Source: an uncultured Lachnospiraceae bacterium (lineage in GTDB: Bacteria > Bacillota > Clostridia > Eubacteriales > Anaerofustaceae). From it: 64,000 nt of DNA. The stretch spans positions 1-64,000 of the forward strand of contig CALWKX010000020.1 of assembly GCA_944381375.1 (NCBI GenBank). The letters run 5' to 3'. Position 1 is the stretch's first letter. Every line of letters starts with the position of its first letter. Below are positions 6,361-16,305 of this stretch, in pieces. The position numbers and the translations under genes were made by a program. The notes below the pieces were generated by a model. The model did no database searches and was not told where the DNA came from. It saw only the letters and a program-made list of their open reading frames with translations.

Positions 6361-8772
6361 ATGAAAAAAACGATAAAAAAATTTTTTTGTATAGGACTGA
6401 CCATGGCAGTTCTGCTGGGAGTTTTCTCTCCCGCGGTATCGGCCGCAAGCGCTGAAACCGCCGCCGAGCAGACGTCCCTGGCCATGACGGGCGTTCCCGC
6501 GCCCCAAAACAATGCGGGAGCGGGCGTATTCTTTCTTGATGAAAACGGGACGCAGGCAAGTTGTGACACATACACGGAAATTGGAAGTGGGATGTTTACC
6601 TGGGGCGTAAAAGGAGAAAGCACCTGGTATGTTGCCGGCAGCACGTAGGAACTCGCAGAAAGAGTTACTGTAAACGGAGATGTCCATCTGATTCTGGTGG
6701 ATGGGGTCACCCTCACAGTCAGCGGTGGCATTCGGGTCGCAAGCGGCAGCAGCTTGACGATCTATGCCCAGTCTACCGAGGGCCTGATGGGCGCGCTGGT
6801 TGCCAACGCTTCGTCCGAAGGAAATGCAGGAATTGGCGGCAACGCAATGGAGTCCAACGGTGCGATCACAATAAACGGCGGGAAAATTACTGCAACAGGT
6901 GCGGATGCTAGCGGTAATAGAGGCGGCGGCTCTGGTATTGGCGGCGGAGAAGGCGTTAAGGTAAAGGGCACCATAACAATAAACGGAGGCAACATTACTG
7001 CGATCGGTGGCACAGGAGACTATGGAGCCGGTGCCGGCATCGGTGGAGGAGGCATCTCCTCCTATGTGGAGAAAATTGTCATTACTGGCGGTGTGATTTA
7101 TGCTGAGGCAGGGGCAAACGGTGCGGCCGGAATTGGCGGTGGCGGACACGATGGCATTCTGGAAACAATTGTAATTACAGGCGGGATTATTACGGCAAAA
7201 GGCACTTACCGGAATGGAATTCCCGGCAACGGACATGCCAACGCCATTGGCGGCGGCGGCGGTAAAAACGCTGCCGACCCCTCGGATTTCAACGATTGTA
7301 TAATTACAGACGTGCAGGCACAGAAAACGTCAATTTATGGGGATAAGAGCAACGATGGATACGCTGTCCTGAGTGAAAATTATATCATTGCAGATGGCGA
7401 AACGCTTGAAATTACGGAAGGGACAATTTTGGTTATCGAACGCGGCGTCACACTGACCAACAACGGAACGTTTATACACAACGGCGGGTTGGAAAACTAT
7501 GGAATGATTACAGGAGACGGAACGGTTATCCATCACCTGTCCAGCGGAACGGCCATCGATGCAAATGAGCATAGGGGTGCTTGTGGCTGCGGGGAACCGA
7601 TGCAGGGAGCGCATATCTTTGGAAACTATCGCGACAATGAGGACGGAACCCATACTGGGTACTGCAGTATTTGCCAATATGAAAAGGATACTTCTCATAC
7701 CTACAACACACAGATTATAAGCGATGCCTTTGTGCAAAGCTGTAGCCTCTGTGGGATGAAACGCACCATTACAGTCAGCAGCGTCATCGGCGAGTTGCAA
7801 TTTGATACATCGGGCCCGGATATTAAAGTGGGTCTGACGTTGCAGGCGGAGGCGAGCACGGATGTACAGGAAATGTCTTGGCAGTGGCAGAAGATGGAGA
7901 CCAAGACCGCATTTTCAATTGCGCCGAGTAAAGAAAATGACGAAGGCTATCGCCTATCCTACACCTACCAAGATGTGCCGGAGGGAGGAACCATCGCGTT
8001 TAGGTATCTGGCGTCTGCAGCCTGTCATTTTGATTATTATTTAAGTGGACCCGATCAGTCGAGGGAATACGTCAATGTGGATAAGGCCATGTCCGACTAC
8101 GAGACCGTTGTGTTTGCCGAATTGCCTGCTGGGACATATACACTGCATATTTATATGCCGTATGAAGATAATGTGCTGACGCTGGACATGCAGGCTGCAC
8201 AGGTAAGTTATGGAGTATATACCGATATCAGCGGGGCTGCCAAAGCGTCTTATACAGAAATGGCCTTTGAAAGCGGCGCACAATACCGTGTGCAGATATT
8301 CCTGGAAAACCAGACCCTCGTGCGGGAGTACCTCTGTCCGGAAAGGCTTACAATTAGCGGTGTGGAGGCACAGGTTGCGCAGTATGACGGCAGTGCCCAC
8401 ACAGGCTATACTGGAACTGCTGTTGTAGAGGGTTACAACGGGTATATTGAAGTGACCTATCAGATAAAAAACGGAGAGACCTATCGTGATATTGCCTCTG
8501 CACCGGTTGAACCGGGCCAGTACAGAGTTCTGTTCACCACTGTTTCAGAAGATGGGGCACTCTATGGAATTGAGGCTCTGGAATTTGCCATCACGGGGCA
8601 GGATACGTCATCAGACAACCCTGGAGAGGGTGACAACGGAGGAACAAACTCCGGAGAAAGTGCTGTGCAGACCGGCGACGAGAGTAACCTGTTTTTCTGG
8701 ACGGTTCTTCTGTGCACCAGTGCGGCGTGCCTTGCAGGAGCTGGCTTCGTATATAAAAGAGGCAGAAAGTAG
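6361..8772 (+). pseudogene. Surface-anchored glycine-rich repeat protein, interrupted by TAG
   Basis: A signal peptide (MKKTIKKFFCIGLTMAVLL, cleavage near AVSAASA) opens a frame of about 803 codons stopped by one in-frame TAG at 6646-6648; the frame stays open on both sides. Downstream are repeated ITINGG/VVITGG-type beta-helix units with GIGGG turns (about 6740-7260), a Cys-pair region (CGCGEP, CSICQ, CSLCG) and a C-terminal AVQTGDESN sorting-like motif, membrane segment and KRGRK tail. It resembles cell-wall-anchored adhesin-like proteins of gut Firmicutes. Codon use is richer in CTG, CAG and GGC than in neighbours, suggesting transfer. TAG ends other genes here, so suppression is unlikely. 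Confidence 0.72.
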
Positions 8773-8845
8773 GTCTAAACAGACGGAAAAGCAAGGATTT
8801 TCCGCTGTTCTGACGGGTTTTTGAATAAAAAAATAAAAATCAGGG

Positions 8846-8880
8846 AAGGAAGCGTCAGCTTACTTCCTTTGTTTTTTTAC
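8846..8880 (+). terminator. Terminator after the surface-protein gene
   Basis: GAAGGAAG pairs with CTTCCTT-type sequence across a short loop and is followed by GTTTTTTTA, about 75 nt past the stop codon. Confidence 0.65.
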
Positions 8881-9189
8881 GGCGTGATGCAATCTTCGGC
8901 GAGAATCCGAACAGAGAAGGGCCGGGCCAAGCGGTCATCTTTGGAGCTAACGTGAAAACGCGGCAGGACAGATGCGTTTTGGTCAATCGAATACTTAAAT
9001 GCAACTTCTTTATGTTGTTTCAGGTGATTGGGACTGACCAGAGGAAAAATTTTTACCGACCCGATGAAGGTCGAAGCGAATCTGAAAAACGCAGAGATTT
9101 AGTGCCGAGTATCTTGCAGCCGATTCCTATCCAAGAAGGAATGAAACGGCCACGCATCCTTCGGCGTTGAAATTTTGAAAAAACAAAAG
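8881..9189. other. Non-coding remnant region at the end of the island
   Basis: The plus strand has a weak open frame to 9170 without a good ribosome site and with no recognisable domain. It may be debris of the transferred segment. I see no repeat or RNA. Confidence 0.35.
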
Positions 9190-9236
9190 AAAAACTCCAT
9201 GTGAATGATTAAACTAATCGCATAGAGTTTTTTATT
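9190..9236 (-). terminator. Terminator of topA
   Basis: On the minus strand AAAAAACTCTATGCG pairs imperfectly with the ATGGAGTTTTT arm, followed by CTTTTG. It lies 80-125 nt past the topA stop and looks able to work in both directions. Confidence 0.65.
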
Positions 9237-9315
9237 TTCTGTTCGCTTAGCATAGATAGCTATTTTGCAATACTTCTTTATGCTCTCTGTCGACAAAAGC
9301 GCTTTTTTTTACGAG

Positions 9316-11376
9316 TCAGATTTTTTCCTTATAGCCACATTCTTTATCAGTACAAATCAGACTTTTTGTTTTGCCGTTAGTTTCATAAAGCTCCTTGCCG
9401 CATTGAGGGCACTTTTTGCCCGCCGGCTTGTACCAGGACATAAAATCGCAGTCAGGATAATTTTTGCAGCCGTAAAATGATTTTCCTTTTTTTGTTTTGC
9501 GCACTATTACTTCTCCGCCGCATTTGGGACACTTTGCATCCGCCTTTTCTATTAAAGGAAGCGTGAAACTACATTCGGGATAATTCGGGCATGCGAGAAA
9601 TTTGCCGTATCTGCCATGCTTTACAACCATATTGCTTCCGCACTTTTCGCATTTTACATCACTGATCTCTTCAGGGAGTTTTATGCGCTGTATATTTTCC
9701 GCCGCGTTCACTTCCTTCATAAGATCTTTGTAAAAATCATCCATAATGTCAGTCATGGCAAGACTGCCTTCAGCTATCTTGTCAAGATTGTTTTCCATGT
9801 CTGCGGTAAACTTTAAATTTACAATGTCAGAAAAATTTTCCTCCATAAGCTTATTGACTGCTTCTCCAAGGTCAGTGGGCTTGAATTTTTTATCCTCAAG
9901 CTCCACATAATTGCGCGCAAGTATCGTGCTTATGGTAGGAGCGTATGTGCTCGGCCGTCCGATTCCCTGTTCTTCGAGCGCTTTCACAAGGCTTCCCTCA
10001 GTGTATCTTGCAGGAGGCTGCGTGAATTTCTGTTCGCTCTTTACTTTGTCTAAATCAAGAAGCTCTCCCTCTTCGAGCAGCGGTACGGTCATTTCTTTTT
10101 CAGCATCACCAGGATTGTATACTTTCAAATAGCCGGGAAAGCAAAGCTTAGAGCCTGATGCATGAAGCGTATACTCAGCGCAGGATATATCCGCGGCTAT
10201 GGTATCGTATACTGCGGCGCTCATCATTGAGGCCAGAAATCTTAAGTAAATCAAAGTATAAAGCTTATGCTGCTCTTTTGTCAGTGATTTTTCAGCTTTT
10301 TCGGGCGTAAGCAGAATATCGGTCGGTCTTATTGCTTCATGGGCGTCCTGTACGTGAGAAGCCTTCTTAGCGCGTGCAGCGTAGCCCGAAACATATTCCT
10401 TGCCGAAAGTATCTTTTATATATGCGCGCGCAGAAGCGGCGGCTGAATCAGCTATTCGCGTTGAATCAGTCCTCATGTACGTAATAAGACCTATATGACC
10501 CTTGCCTTCTATCTCGAGACCTTCGTAAAGCTGCTGAGCTACGCTCATGGTGCGCTTGGTGGAAAACGACAGTTTTCTAAAAGCGTCCTGCTGCAAAGTG
10601 CTTGTTGTAAACGCAGGATAAGGATTTTTTCGCCGTTTTGCCTGTTTTACGTTGTCTACTTTATATTCTCCGCATTCAAGCTTTTTTACTATAGCCTGCG
10701 CCTGTTCAGCCGTCTTTATCTCAGCTTTCTTTCCGGAAATTTTCGTAAGGCGCGCCTCAAACGGTTCGCTGTCTTTATCTTTCAAAAGAAAAGCCGATAT
10801 GACCCAGTATTCCTCGCTGACGAAATTGCGTATTTCGTTTTCACGGTCCACTATCATTTTTGCGGCAGCAGATTGAACTCTTCCCGCCGAAAGCCCGCGC
10901 ATAACTTTTTTCCACAACACTGGGCTGATCTTGTAGCCTACCAGCCTGTCAAGTATCCTTCGCGCCTGCTGAGCGTTGACAAGGTCCATGTCTATAGAAC
11001 GTTTGTTCTCAACGGCGTTTTTTATTGCTTCGGGCGTTATCTCATGAAACTCGATTCTGTTTTTATCGTTCAAATCAAGATCAAGATAATTCGCTATATG
11101 ATAAGAAATAGCTTCGCCCTCTCGGTCAGGGTCTGTGGCAAGCATTATCTCATCAGATTTTTTGCCTTCGCTTTTGATTTCCTTTAATAATTTGCCTTTG
11201 CCTTTGATAGGCTTATACTCGGGAATAAAGCCGTGTTCTACATCTATTCCTATTTGAGATGTGGGAAGATCTATGACATGACCCATAGTCGCCATGACCT
11301 TGCAGTCCTTTGGCAGGTATTTTGTAATTGTTTTTGCTTTTGCAGGGGATTCGACTATGACAAGCCTTTGTGACAT
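9316..11376 (-). CDS. topA: DNA topoisomerase I
   Basis: The 686-residue type IA topoisomerase relaxes negative supercoils. The Toprim domain at the N-terminus shows VESPAKAKTI and the metal-binding DPDREGEAISYH. The catalytic tyrosine is in GLITYMRTDSTRI (about residue 300). Three C-terminal four-cysteine zinc ribbons follow (CEKCG...CPNYPEC, CPKCGG...CKNYPDC, CPQCG...CTDKEC), usual for Firmicutes. The start has a GGAGG site. dprA lies 14 nt upstream, the same dprA-topA order as in Bacillus, implying co-transcription. Confidence 0.98.
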   Translation of the reverse strand: MSQRLVIVESPAKAKTITKYLPKDCKVMATMGHVIDLPTSQIGIDVEHGFIPEYKPIKGKGKLLKEIKSEGKKSDEIMLATDPDREGEAISYHIANYLDLDLNDKNRIEFHEITPEAIKNAVENKRSIDMDLVNAQQARRILDRLVGYKISPVLWKKVMRGLSAGRVQSAAAKMIVDRENEIRNFVSEEYWVISAFLLKDKDSEPFEARLTKISGKKAEIKTAEQAQAIVKKLECGEYKVDNVKQAKRRKNPYPAFTTSTLQQDAFRKLSFSTKRTMSVAQQLYEGLEIEGKGHIGLITYMRTDSTRIADSAAASARAYIKDTFGKEYVSGYAARAKKASHVQDAHEAIRPTDILLTPEKAEKSLTKEQHKLYTLIYLRFLASMMSAAVYDTIAADISCAEYTLHASGSKLCFPGYLKVYNPGDAEKEMTVPLLEEGELLDLDKVKSEQKFTQPPARYTEGSLVKALEEQGIGRPSTYAPTISTILARNYVELEDKKFKPTDLGEAVNKLMEENFSDIVNLKFTADMENNLDKIAEGSLAMTDIMDDFYKDLMKEVNAAENIQRIKLPEEISDVKCEKCGSNMVVKHGRYGKFLACPNYPECSFTLPLIEKADAKCPKCGGEVIVRKTKKGKSFYGCKNYPDCDFMSWYKPAGKKCPQCGKELYETNGKTKSLICTDKECGYKEKI

Positions 11377-11390
11377 TCAATAACCTCCGA

Positions 11391-12494
11391 TTAATACGCT
11401 ATATATATTTTGCCCGCCGTCACGGCAACCATTTGTTTGAGCTCCATAAATGTAATTGTTCTGTTTATATGAGATACGGGTCTTCCGATACGCTTCGAAA
11501 TAGCGTCGGGCGTTTGAAAGCCTTCGCGGATTGCAGTGAGGATTATTTCCTCTTCTTCCGTCATTGGTTCATTGGAAAGCGGATATATGCGGTTTTTGTT
11601 TTCCTTCAGCGGCCGCAAGTACACTTTCAGGTCGAAATATATATCGTCGACGTCAGTTACAAGCTTTGCGCCTTCTTTTATCAAATTGTTGGCGCCTTCC
11701 GACTGCTCTGAAAATATTTGTCCCGGTACGGCATAAACATTTTTGCCCTGTTCGAGAGCATAGCGCGCAGTCTTTAAAGAACCGCTGTTTTTAGAAGCTT
11801 CCACCACTATTGTACCGAAAGCAATGCCGCTTATTATACGGTTGCGCCGAGGGAAATTTTGGGCCAGAGGAGGCGTCATAGGCGTAAATTCGCTTAAGAT
11901 CATTCCTCCTTCTTCAATTATCCTGTCATGAAGATATTTGTTGGCCGATGGATAAACAACGTCAGCGCCGCAGCCCAGCACTCCAATAGTTGTTCCTCCC
12001 ACATCCAAAGCGCCCAAATGCGCTTGAGCGTCAATACCCAAAGCCAAACCGCTGACGATACACAAATCTCCGGATGCAAGCTTGGAAGAAAACATTCGGG
12101 CTGCTTTTTGTCCGTAATCCGTACATTTGCGCGAACCAACTATCGAAATACATATAGGGTTATTTTGGATTAGATTGCGTCCCTTGTAAAAAAGAATCGC
12201 AGGAGGAGCGTAGATATTGTGAAGAGCTGCGGGATAGTAATTATCTTCATACGTAATGAAATGAATATTCTTTGTGTACAGATATTCCTCGGTATGTTTG
12301 TATTTTTCGAGAGATTTATTATAAGCCAGATTTACGGCCAGTTCTCTTGTTATACCCTCCACCCTTAAAAACGCATCGGCGTCGTCGCATTCATATACTT
12401 TTGAGGCGCATCCGAATTCGTTGATTAGATTTGCAGCTCTTACCACTCCGCACTGAGCTCGGTCCGTAAGCCATAAATAATGTTTAATATCCAT
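11391..12494 (-). CDS. dprA: DNA-processing protein DprA (Smf)
   Basis: The 367-residue protein binds incoming single-stranded DNA in transformation and loads RecA. The Rossmann-like core shows SIVGSRKCTDYG (about residue 118), GLALGIDAQAH and GGMILSEFTP. A short helical domain precedes it and a winged-helix-like tail (MTEEEEIILTAI...INRTITFMELKQMV) ends it. The AGGAG site supports ATG at 12494. Presence of dprA hints at competence or a general recombination role. It forms a pair with topA. Confidence 0.96.
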   Translation of the reverse strand: MDIKHYLWLTDRAQCGVVRAANLINEFGCASKVYECDDADAFLRVEGITRELAVNLAYNKSLEKYKHTEEYLYTKNIHFITYEDNYYPAALHNIYAPPAILFYKGRNLIQNNPICISIVGSRKCTDYGQKAARMFSSKLASGDLCIVSGLALGIDAQAHLGALDVGGTTIGVLGCGADVVYPSANKYLHDRIIEEGGMILSEFTPMTPPLAQNFPRRNRIISGIAFGTIVVEASKNSGSLKTARYALEQGKNVYAVPGQIFSEQSEGANNLIKEGAKLVTDVDDIYFDLKVYLRPLKENKNRIYPLSNEPMTEEEEIILTAIREGFQTPDAISKRIGRPVSHINRTITFMELKQMVAVTAGKIYIAY

Positions 12495-12686
12495 TTTGAT
12501 AACTCCTGAATTATTTACTCATAATGGATATTAGAAGTGCGGAGCGTTTTCCCTCTTTTTTTTGAAAAAAAATTTATTTTTTACTCGATATATTATAATG
12601 GCTTAAGATAAAAGTGCAAGTTCTTTTATCATTTTTTTTTATTACGAAAGCAGCGGTTTGTGAAATATCGAACGCATGTACTGTAT

Positions 12687-12789
12687 GGGGCGCGCGCAGC
12701 GCCTTCGGACGCGGCCGAAGGCGCGTAAGGCAAGGCCAAGCCTTGCCTTATGGCAAATAAACGCAAGGTTTATTTGCCGCGCGCGCCCC
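12687..12789. repeat. Cloverleaf palindrome P2
   Basis: Closing stem GGGGCGCGCGC (12687-12697) pairs with 12779-12789. Three hairpins lie inside: GCGCCTTCGG/CCGAAGGCGC (12699-12724), TAAGGCAAGGC/GCCTTGCCTTA (12726-12750) and GGCAAATAAAC/GTTTATTTGCC (12752-12778). Stems are perfect, and they share no obvious sequence with P1. Confidence 0.9.
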
Positions 12790-12837
12790 TGCGCAGATTT
12801 CATATCAAAAATTACTGCAGTATCTCTTGCGCGCCGT

Positions 12838-12900
12838 TTCATATAAAAGAAACAAAGCTTTAGCTTTGTTTCTTTTAATAAGCGGGCGGCCCAACACGGA
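12838..12900 (+). repeat. Hairpin with half of a G-tract module
   Basis: A hairpin around AAAGAAACAAAGC/GCTTTGTTTCTTT is followed by AATAAGCGGGCGGCCC, which resembles the 3' half of the G-tract module. The 5' half with its G-tracts is missing, so this may be a broken copy. Confidence 0.4.
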
Positions 12901-13020
12901 TAAATACAGGGCATATGAAATAAGTTCATACCGCAGCATTAATCCAGCAGGAATGATATTCTGTCTGAATATAAATTATCGCAGCATATGTCGCGCTTAG
13001 GGTTACTTGCTCGGGTCTTT

Positions 13021-13104
13021 TATATTCCCCGCCCGTCTAATGACGCAAGATGTCTTAAAACACATCTTGCCCCGTATCTGCCCCATACAAGGTAAGCCCC
13101 TCGT
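13021..13104 (-). repeat. G-tract/hairpin module, copy G
   Basis: Minus-strand G-tracts match C-runs at 13097-13100, 13081-13084, 13070-13073, 13032-13034 and 13027-13030. The hairpin GCAAGATGTG/CATCTTGC sits between the third and fourth runs. TATGGGGCAGATACG and the 3' GACGGGCGGGGAATATA follow the family pattern. Confidence 0.78.
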
Positions 13105-13132
13105 GATATTCTTGTATTGAGCCGGTTAGATT

Positions 13133-13162
13133 ATACAAAAAAAACGGGCAACGCCCGTTTTT
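13133..13162. terminator. Bidirectional terminator after korC
   Basis: ACGGGC-AAC-GCCCGT has a run of A before it and a run of T after it, so it can end transcription on either strand. It ends just before the korC stop codon on the minus strand. Confidence 0.85.
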
Positions 13163-13166
13163 TGTA

Positions 13167-13766
13167 CTATTTCGATGGCCTTCTTTTTAATCTTTCCATA
13201 GCTTTCGCCCTTCTCTTGTTCTCCTGCAAAAGCTTCATGCAAAGCTTCCTGCCTTCTTCATAAGCCTGAATATTAAGAGGAAGAATCTTCGTTTTGAAAT
13301 TATCCTCCATAGCCATTAAAACAGCATCCTTTGAAACCGTATTGGTAAGCGAAACAAGAGTGCCCAATGCCACAGTGTTCACGCAAAGCGGATTTCCGAT
13401 TACTGTCTTAGCAGTGCTTATAATCGGGGAAGCATATATGTTTACTCCCTGAAGTTTCTCCATATCAACAGAGCAGTGCTGCGAATCTATAAGCAGTATG
13501 CCTCCGGATCTGATATCGTAGGCATATTTATCGCAAGCCTCCTGTGAAAGACATAATACTATATCGGGAAGTTCTACCTTGGGATAAAAAATTTCCGTAT
13601 CAGATATTACTACTTCGCCTTTTGAAGCTCCACCACGCGATTCGGGTCCGTAAGCCTGACTTTGAACAGCATTAAAACCGTCATAAAGCGCAGCGTCAGC
13701 AAGAATCACTGCAATCTTTATGATACCCTGCCCTCCCGTACCGCTCAGACGGATCTGAGTTTTCAT
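13167..13766 (-). CDS. korC: 2-oxoacid:ferredoxin oxidoreductase, gamma subunit
   Basis: The 199-residue protein is the gamma (KorC/PorG-like) domain of 2-oxoacid ferredoxin oxidoreductases. It begins with RLSGTGGQGIIKIAVIL and has the SQAYGPESRGGASKGEVVIS motif typical of this subunit. The complex oxidises a 2-oxoacid (probably 2-oxoglutarate or a branched-chain 2-oxoacid) with CoA, passing electrons to ferredoxin. Its ATG overlaps the korB stop (TAATG), showing coupling. It is the last gene of korD-korA-korB-korC. Confidence 0.95.
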   Translation of the reverse strand: MKTQIRLSGTGGQGIIKIAVILADAALYDGFNAVQSQAYGPESRGGASKGEVVISDTEIFYPKVELPDIVLCLSQEACDKYAYDIRSGGILLIDSQHCSVDMEKLQGVNIYASPIISTAKTVIGNPLCVNTVALGTLVSLTNTVSKDAVLMAMEDNFKTKILPLNIQAYEEGRKLCMKLLQENKRRAKAMERLKRRPSK

Positions 13767-14587
13767 TATTTTCTCGCTCCTTTCTTTACGGAAGCTTCAA
13801 GCCTTTCAAATGCATCACAGTATTCTTCATCTTCGGATTCGTAGAATATGCCCGTTATTATCTTTCCTTCAAGCGCTTCAGGATTCATCCTTGATGCTCT
13901 GTTGAGCGCAATCGTTCTTTTTTTCAGATAATTGACCATGTCGGCAGCGCCTTTGAATTTATTGTGCCTTCCATATGAAATCGGGCACGTAGATACAGCT
14001 TCTACTACCGAAAAACCCTTGTGTCTCGCCGCTTCCGCAATCAGATAGCTGAGTCTGAAAGCGTGAAATACATCGCCGCGGGCTATATATGTTGCGCCGG
14101 CTCCCTTGCTCAAATCTACAATATCAAAACTTCTGTCAATATTGCCGTAAGGAGCTGTCGTGGCCTTCCTGCCCTTTGGCGTCAGCGGTGAAAACTGACC
14201 GCCTGTCATGCCGTATATGTTATTGTTGATTATTATCGTCGTTATGTCTATATTGCGCCTGCATGCATGAATAAAATGATTTCCGCCTATTGCAGCGGCG
14301 TCTCCGTCGCCCATTATTACAAAAGTTTTAAGACGCGGTTCGGCAACCTTAGCTCCTGTCGCAAACGCAAGAGCTCTTCCATGCGCAGTATGCAACGTAT
14401 TAAAATCAAGATATCCTGTTATCCTCGAAGAACATCCAATGCCTGATACTACCAAAACCTCGTCTTTATCGTAATCAAGCATTTCAATAGCTCTGGCAAA
14501 AGCGCCCATTACTATGCCGTTGCCGCAGCCCGGACACCATATATGAGGCAGATTGTCTCTGAAATATTTCTTATAAGCTGTTTGCAT
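13766..14587 (-). CDS. korB: 2-oxoacid:ferredoxin oxidoreductase, beta subunit (TPP-binding)
   Basis: This 273-residue subunit binds thiamine diphosphate: WCPGCGNGIVMG near the N-terminus, GIGCSSRI, the GDGDAAAIGGNH metal/TPP motif (about residue 92) and INNNIYGMTGGQ. It does the decarboxylation chemistry of the complex. Compared with pyruvate oxidoreductase beta subunits, the CPGCG start and length fit KorB. The GGAGG site supports ATG at 14587. Confidence 0.96.
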   Translation of the reverse strand: MQTAYKKYFRDNLPHIWCPGCGNGIVMGAFARAIEMLDYDKDEVLVVSGIGCSSRITGYLDFNTLHTAHGRALAFATGAKVAEPRLKTFVIMGDGDAAAIGGNHFIHACRRNIDITTIIINNNIYGMTGGQFSPLTPKGRKATTAPYGNIDRSFDIVDLSKGAGATYIARGDVFHAFRLSYLIAEAARHKGFSVVEAVSTCPISYGRHNKFKGAADMVNYLKKRTIALNRASRMNPEALEGKIITGIFYESEDEEYCDAFERLEASVKKGARK

Positions 14588-14591
14588 ATCC

Positions 14592-15743
14592 TTAAACCTC
14601 CCCGCGCTCCTTAAGTAAACTTATTACCTTATCAGCCATTACTTTGGGATCAATCAAATCCGCTTTCGCGCCGTGCAATGAATAAAAAGGAGTATCTTTT
14701 ATTGCCCTTTCCACTTCAAGCGAAAGCTGTCCCAAATTCATCTCAGGCATAAGCACAAGTTTTTTGCCGTGGCATTTTTCGTATATAAGCGTGTCGTTGA
14801 ACGGCCATAGTGTAATTAGGCGAATAAGTCCTGCCTTGACATTTGAAGCGCGCAGCTTTGATACTGCTTCCTTAGCGCTTCTTGCCACTGAGCCGTAAGA
14901 TACGATTACGACTTCAGCATCATCCATTTCAAACATTTCATATTCACAAATATCTTCTTTGTTTTTTTCGATCTTGTCGTATATTCTGAAAAGGAATTTT
15001 TCAACTTCATCGCTTTTTTGAGTGTAAAAACCTTTTTCATTGTGCGTGAGCCCTGTTATGTGATAGCGCGCGCCGCATCCGAGCGGTATGAATTCCGGAA
15101 CCATTGAAGGTGTGTTTTCATACGGAATATAATTTTCTTTATCAAGCGTGCGCTTTCTTTGAATTATTTCGGGTATCTCGTCATCGCTTACGTCGAATCC
15201 CTCTCTCAAATGCCCTATTTTTTCATCCATTAATATTATTACGGGCGTGCGGTATTTTTCAGCAAGATTAAACGCCTTTATAGTTTGTATATATGTTTCT
15301 TTTACGGAATACGGCGATATTGCTATTATTGAATGATCGCCGTGAGTTCCCCATCTTGCCTGCATTACGTCTTGAGCTGCAGGAAGAGTAGGAAGCCCCG
15401 TGGAAGGGCCTGAACGCATAACATTAGCAATTACAATAGGTATTTCCGCATTGCATGCATAACCTATCAGCTCCTGCATAAGGGAAAATCCCGGTCCGCT
15501 CGTCGCCGTAAACGATTTATGCCCTACACAAGAAGCTCCTATTATTGCTCCTATGGAAGCTATTTCATCCTCCATCTGCATAAATCTGCCTCCTGCTTTG
15601 GGAAGCTGCGCCGCCATATATTCGGCGATCTCGGTTGAAGGCGTTATGGGATAGCCGCCGAAAAAAGTTGCTCCTGCTTTAATCGCTCCCATAGCGCAGG
15701 CAATATTGCCCTGCAATAGTTTTGGTTTCTTTGCTTTAGTCAT
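14592..15743 (-). CDS. korA: 2-oxoacid:ferredoxin oxidoreductase, alpha subunit
   Basis: The 383-residue alpha subunit starts LLQGNIACAMGAIKAGATFF and has the GYPITPSTEIAEYMA and TATSGPGFSLMQE motifs of the pyrimidine-binding half of the TPP site. The C-terminal transketolase-like domain carries VVIVSYGSVARSAKEAV. The start at 15743 is chosen because GGAGGTG precedes it; a longer frame would begin inside korD. It overlaps the end of korD by 8 nt, indicating coupling. Confidence 0.95.
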   Translation of the reverse strand: MTKAKKPKLLQGNIACAMGAIKAGATFFGGYPITPSTEIAEYMAAQLPKAGGRFMQMEDEIASIGAIIGASCVGHKSFTATSGPGFSLMQELIGYACNAEIPIVIANVMRSGPSTGLPTLPAAQDVMQARWGTHGDHSIIAISPYSVKETYIQTIKAFNLAEKYRTPVIILMDEKIGHLREGFDVSDDEIPEIIQRKRTLDKENYIPYENTPSMVPEFIPLGCGARYHITGLTHNEKGFYTQKSDEVEKFLFRIYDKIEKNKEDICEYEMFEMDDAEVVIVSYGSVARSAKEAVSKLRASNVKAGLIRLITLWPFNDTLIYEKCHGKKLVLMPEMNLGQLSLEVERAIKDTPFYSLHGAKADLIDPKVMADKVISLLKERGEV

Positions 15744-15942
15744 TTTGCACCTCCACAACTTCGATTGCATAATCGGGACAATGCACTTCGCAGCTTAAAC
15801 AGCCGATGCATTTTTCGAGCGACTTGACGACTGCCTTGCCTTCGTCATCGGCGTCAAAAACATTTTTAGGACATAGAAAAATGCATATGCCGCAAGCTTT
15901 GCACCATGCGGAATTGATTGTGATATTAAACTTCTTTTCCAT
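15736..15942 (-). CDS. korD: 2-oxoacid:ferredoxin oxidoreductase, delta (ferredoxin) subunit
   Basis: This 68-residue protein carries two [4Fe-4S] motifs, CKACGICIFLCP and CIGCLSCEVHCP, in the bacterial 2x4Fe-4S ferredoxin pattern. It is the electron-transfer subunit of the KOR complex and opens the operon korD-korA-korB-korC. An AAAAGGA-type site precedes the ATG. Confidence 0.94.
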   Translation of the reverse strand: MEKKFNITINSAWCKACGICIFLCPKNVFDADDEGKAVVKSLEKCIGCLSCEVHCPDYAIEVVEVQND

Positions 15943-16290
15943 CCTTTTAAGCCTTTCACTTACATTATATATACTTACCGCTTCATTACAGCGTTTGGTA
16001 AAAGCATAAGCGTTGTATATTTGTCTATAATATCATATACGGATGAGGATTGCACATGTTTTTTTAATAAATTTGAAGAAAATTACGTAATTAACTTCGT
16101 CTTAAAACAAATTTTGCTTTATTTATATCATAAATTCACTTATTTGGTGTTTTTTATATATTATTTTATAATAAACAGGGTTTATTTAATTTTCAAGATA
16201 TCAAATTGAAGGATTCTGACAGTAATAATATACAACATAATAAACATTATGTAGTTTAATTGCAAACAATAATAGGTATTTCATATTTTG
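15943..16290. other. AT-rich divergent intergenic region
   Basis: It lies between the divergent korD and GtrII-like genes and must hold promoters for both. The sequence is very AT-rich and I cannot single out one convincing -35/-10 pair. No RNA or repeat was seen. Confidence 0.4.
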
Positions 16291-16305
16291 AAAGGTGACT
16301 TACAA

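Noticed and set aside
8952-9170. 72-codon frame after the surface-protein gene
   Set aside because: Weak start, low-complexity charged residues and no recognisable domain; probably remnant DNA.
12642-12929. 95-codon frame over P2
   Set aside because: The frame results from the palindrome and has no ribosome site or domain.
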